The position numbers were made by a program, and so were the translations under genes. Shown here in pieces: positions 62,670 through 64,000 of a stretch of 64,000 nt of DNA; within the stretch, counting starts at the first letter, position 1; the number at the start of each line of letters is the position of its first letter. A model generated the notes under the pieces. That model did not search any database and was not told the DNA's origin. It saw only the letters and a list, made by a program, of their open reading frames with translations. Origin of the DNA: an uncultured Acetatifactor sp. (GTDB lineage: Bacteria > Bacillota > Clostridia > Lachnospirales > Lachnospiraceae); assembly GCA_910589655.1 (NCBI GenBank), contig CAJUTJ010000145.1:10292-74291 (forward strand), given 5' to 3'.

Positions 62670-62981
62670 TTACTTCAAAATCTTAATACCGCCGATAATA
62701 GGTAAAGGCTTCTCCTCTTCCTTAAGGGCAGAAATAAAGCCCATAACCCAGAATACAGCAAGAACGATCTGGCAGATACCCACTACAATGGAAATGATAA
62801 AACCTACTACCGGAATAAAACCTGTAATAGTGGAAATAACCACTAACACGAGTTCTGCAACCCAAATAGCAAGAGACTGATTCAGATGGAACTTAGCCCC
62901 TTCCTTATCACCTGCAAAGATTGCAACGATCAGTCCAATCCAAGTGAGATAACCTACAATACCTGTTACTTTCTTATCCAT
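62670..62981 (-). CDS. DUF4870-like small membrane protein
   Basis: 103 residues from ATG 62981 (AAAGGAC). GIVGYLTWIGLIVAIFAGDK, a HLNQSLAIWV segment and two further membrane helices (VVISTITGFIPVVGFIISIV, ILAVFWVMGFISAL) match the Tic20/DUF4870 pattern. Function unknown. Stands with two other small membrane proteins. Confidence 0.75.
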   Translation of the reverse strand: MDKKVTGIVGYLTWIGLIVAIFAGDKEGAKFHLNQSLAIWVAELVLVVISTITGFIPVVGFIISIVVGICQIVLAVFWVMGFISALKEEEKPLPIIGGIKILK

Positions 62982-63017
62982 TTCTTTTGTCCTTTCCACA
63001 CTTTAAGTGTATAAATT

Positions 63018-63434
63018 TTATATCGTAATCCCCAAGATCCACCGCAGCAGATTCTTAATCAGGAAATTACAAACCAAAACAACAATCGCACCATACAGCT
63101 GCCAATTATGGAATTTCCAGCCTCTGATATGCTTGATTCCCGCTCTCTCTAATCCTTGAGTCAGCATAAAACCACCAAAAATAAGCACTGTATATAAAAC
63201 GATAGGATGATACCACACAGACTCCAACATATGTCCATGGACAAGAGCCTCCACTGCTCTAGTTCCGCCGCAGCCCGGACAATAAATATGTAAGTATGTA
63301 AAAAGTACACAAGGCGGTATCTCAACATACTTTAACAAGACTTCAAAATAAAATGCCACTCCCAAACAGACCGCTGCCGTTATCCACAAGCCTGCACGAA
63401 AGAGATTGTCTTCCAGCGTATGCTGCTTATTCAT
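63018..63434 (-). CDS. DUF2752 membrane protein
   Basis: 138 residues. Signature YLHIYCPGCGGTRAVEALVH near residue 47, with three to four membrane segments. Function unknown. No good ribosome site; the ATG is 5 nt after the upstream gene stop, so translation is probably coupled. Confidence 0.85.
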   Translation of the reverse strand: MNKQHTLEDNLFRAGLWITAAVCLGVAFYFEVLLKYVEIPPCVLFTYLHIYCPGCGGTRAVEALVHGHMLESVWYHPIVLYTVLIFGGFMLTQGLERAGIKHIRGWKFHNWQLYGAIVVLVCNFLIKNLLRWILGITI

Positions 63435-63439
63435 TTGTT

Positions 63440-63820
63440 TTAATAGTAGTAGCCTGAAAGCTGAGAGAGTACTGCAGCACCGAATATCAAACTGATAATC
63501 ATGCTGATTAAACTAAATGCAATGGCAATAATGGAGCAAATAATAGCGCCTGTTCCTACACCTGTAGCACCTTGCTTATTGCCTGTAATTGCACAGATTA
63601 ATCCCACTACACCTATAATAAGGCCAACCACTCCAAAGCAGCAGCCCAAAACAATCCCTGCAATACCACAAATCAAGCCGACAATCTGAAGTGTGTTGGC
63701 CTTATTGGACTCCGCAATTTCTTCAGATGCTCCGGAAGGGATATTAGCCGTATTATCCTGATAATGGCTGTATTGATTCGTGTTATTATTCTGTTCGTTT
63801 CCCATGTTTTGTCCGTCCAT
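63440..63820 (-). CDS. DUF4190-like membrane protein
   Basis: 126 residues. Asn/Gln-rich N-terminus, then two hydrophobic hairpins (GLICGIAGIVLGCCFGVVGL, GTGAIICSIIAIAFSLISMI) with GNKQGATGVGTG between. AAGGAGAAAG precedes ATG. Function unknown. Confidence 0.75.
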   Translation of the reverse strand: MDGQNMGNEQNNNTNQYSHYQDNTANIPSGASEEIAESNKANTLQIVGLICGIAGIVLGCCFGVVGLIIGVVGLICAITGNKQGATGVGTGAIICSIIAIAFSLISMIISLIFGAAVLSQLSGYYY

Positions 63821-63901
63821 TTTCTTTCTCCTTATAATGTATGATTTATGTGATTAATCTATTAACTATAAATGAGCAAGTTTAAAAAATTGCACAATAA
63901 A

Positions 63902-64000
63902 CCTACGCCACTAAAGCTATAACCTGCTCAAAGCCAATGTGCCTGGCTCCACATTGGTAAACGAAACGAATCCGTTCTTCCTGGATGTGGCTATAAATAT
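63902..64000 (-). CDS. Possible C-terminal fragment of a gene beyond the window
   Basis: Minus-strand open frame from the window edge to TAG at 63902-63904, reading IYSHIQEERIRFVYQCGARH then IGFEQVIALVA. Composition looks protein-like; no family recognised. Confidence 0.3.

Noticed and set aside
1..64000. tRNA or rRNA genes
   Set aside because: No cloverleaf with TTCGANNC arm and CCA-adjacent stem found in any gap; matches such as GGTTCGA near 30478 lie inside ruvB.

Overview
The window reads as a chromosome segment of a low-to-mid GC Gram-positive anaerobe of class Clostridia, most likely family Lachnospiraceae. The evidence is the pairing of spore-former genes (YlbJ-type membrane protein, GerW/YtfJ) with the neighbourhood asp23-fakA-recG-...-rsmD-coaD, a leucine T-box on leuS, strong AGGAGG ribosome binding sites with some GTG and TTG starts, and a cobalamin-type methionine synthase without the reactivation domain. 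Species cannot be named from sequence alone and base composition was not counted. About 55 genes are supported. Most lie on the minus strand; the plus-strand exceptions are ylbJ, rpmB, an HD-GYP gene, one lipoprotein and a five-gene block at 50.5-55.7 kb.

Layout. 1-2.8 kb: partial YgiQ radical SAM protein, HAD phosphatase and RsuA-type pseudouridine synthase, overlapping head to tail. 3-5.5 kb: YlbJ facing a cell-wall amidase. 5.6-18.3 kb: coiled-coil protein, coaD, rsmD, a ParC/ParE-like topoisomerase pair, DegV, RecG, FakA, Asp23 and divergent rpmB. 18.5-21 kb: five-gene run around GerW and a DUF2953 protein. 21.3-24.3 kb: Rpn-type nuclease, degenerate HD-GYP protein, Nudix hydrolase. 24.4-32.4 kb: PBP and SEDS protein overlapping by 182 nt, U32 peptidase, ZapA, RuvB and RuvA, with a 26-bp tandem array between the ruv genes. 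32.7-39.9 kb: MATE transporter, leuD, leuC, SMI1/KNR4 protein, leuS with T-box and promoter. 40-48.3 kb: two-component system, glycosyltransferase, DedA, HEAT-like immunity-type protein, ABC exporter. 48.4-61.3 kb: ilvC and ilvN (own promoter), then the plus-strand MerR / response regulator / ABC ATPase / permease / histidine kinase module, then a second ilvN, ilvB and metH. 62-64 kb: lipoprotein and three small membrane proteins.

How it works together. Leucine, isoleucine and valine genes (leuCD, ilvBNC, leuS) are scattered over 24 kb, and a drug- or peptide-response module sits inside the ilv set, with two paralogous acetolactate synthase regulatory subunits on either side. The module resembles peptide-antibiotic sensing and detoxification loci, but its ligand cannot be read from sequence.

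The most unusual property is the repeat load between genes. There are five unrelated tandem arrays (26, 113, 63, 48 and 58 bp units), a MITE-like family with terminal inverted repeats and one copy flanked by an apparent 8-bp target duplication, a palindromic family whose outer stems co-vary between copies, and a 91-bp leader duplicated upstream of two genes of the ABC/two-component module. Several proteins also carry short in-frame repeats in linkers (both histidine kinases, MetH).
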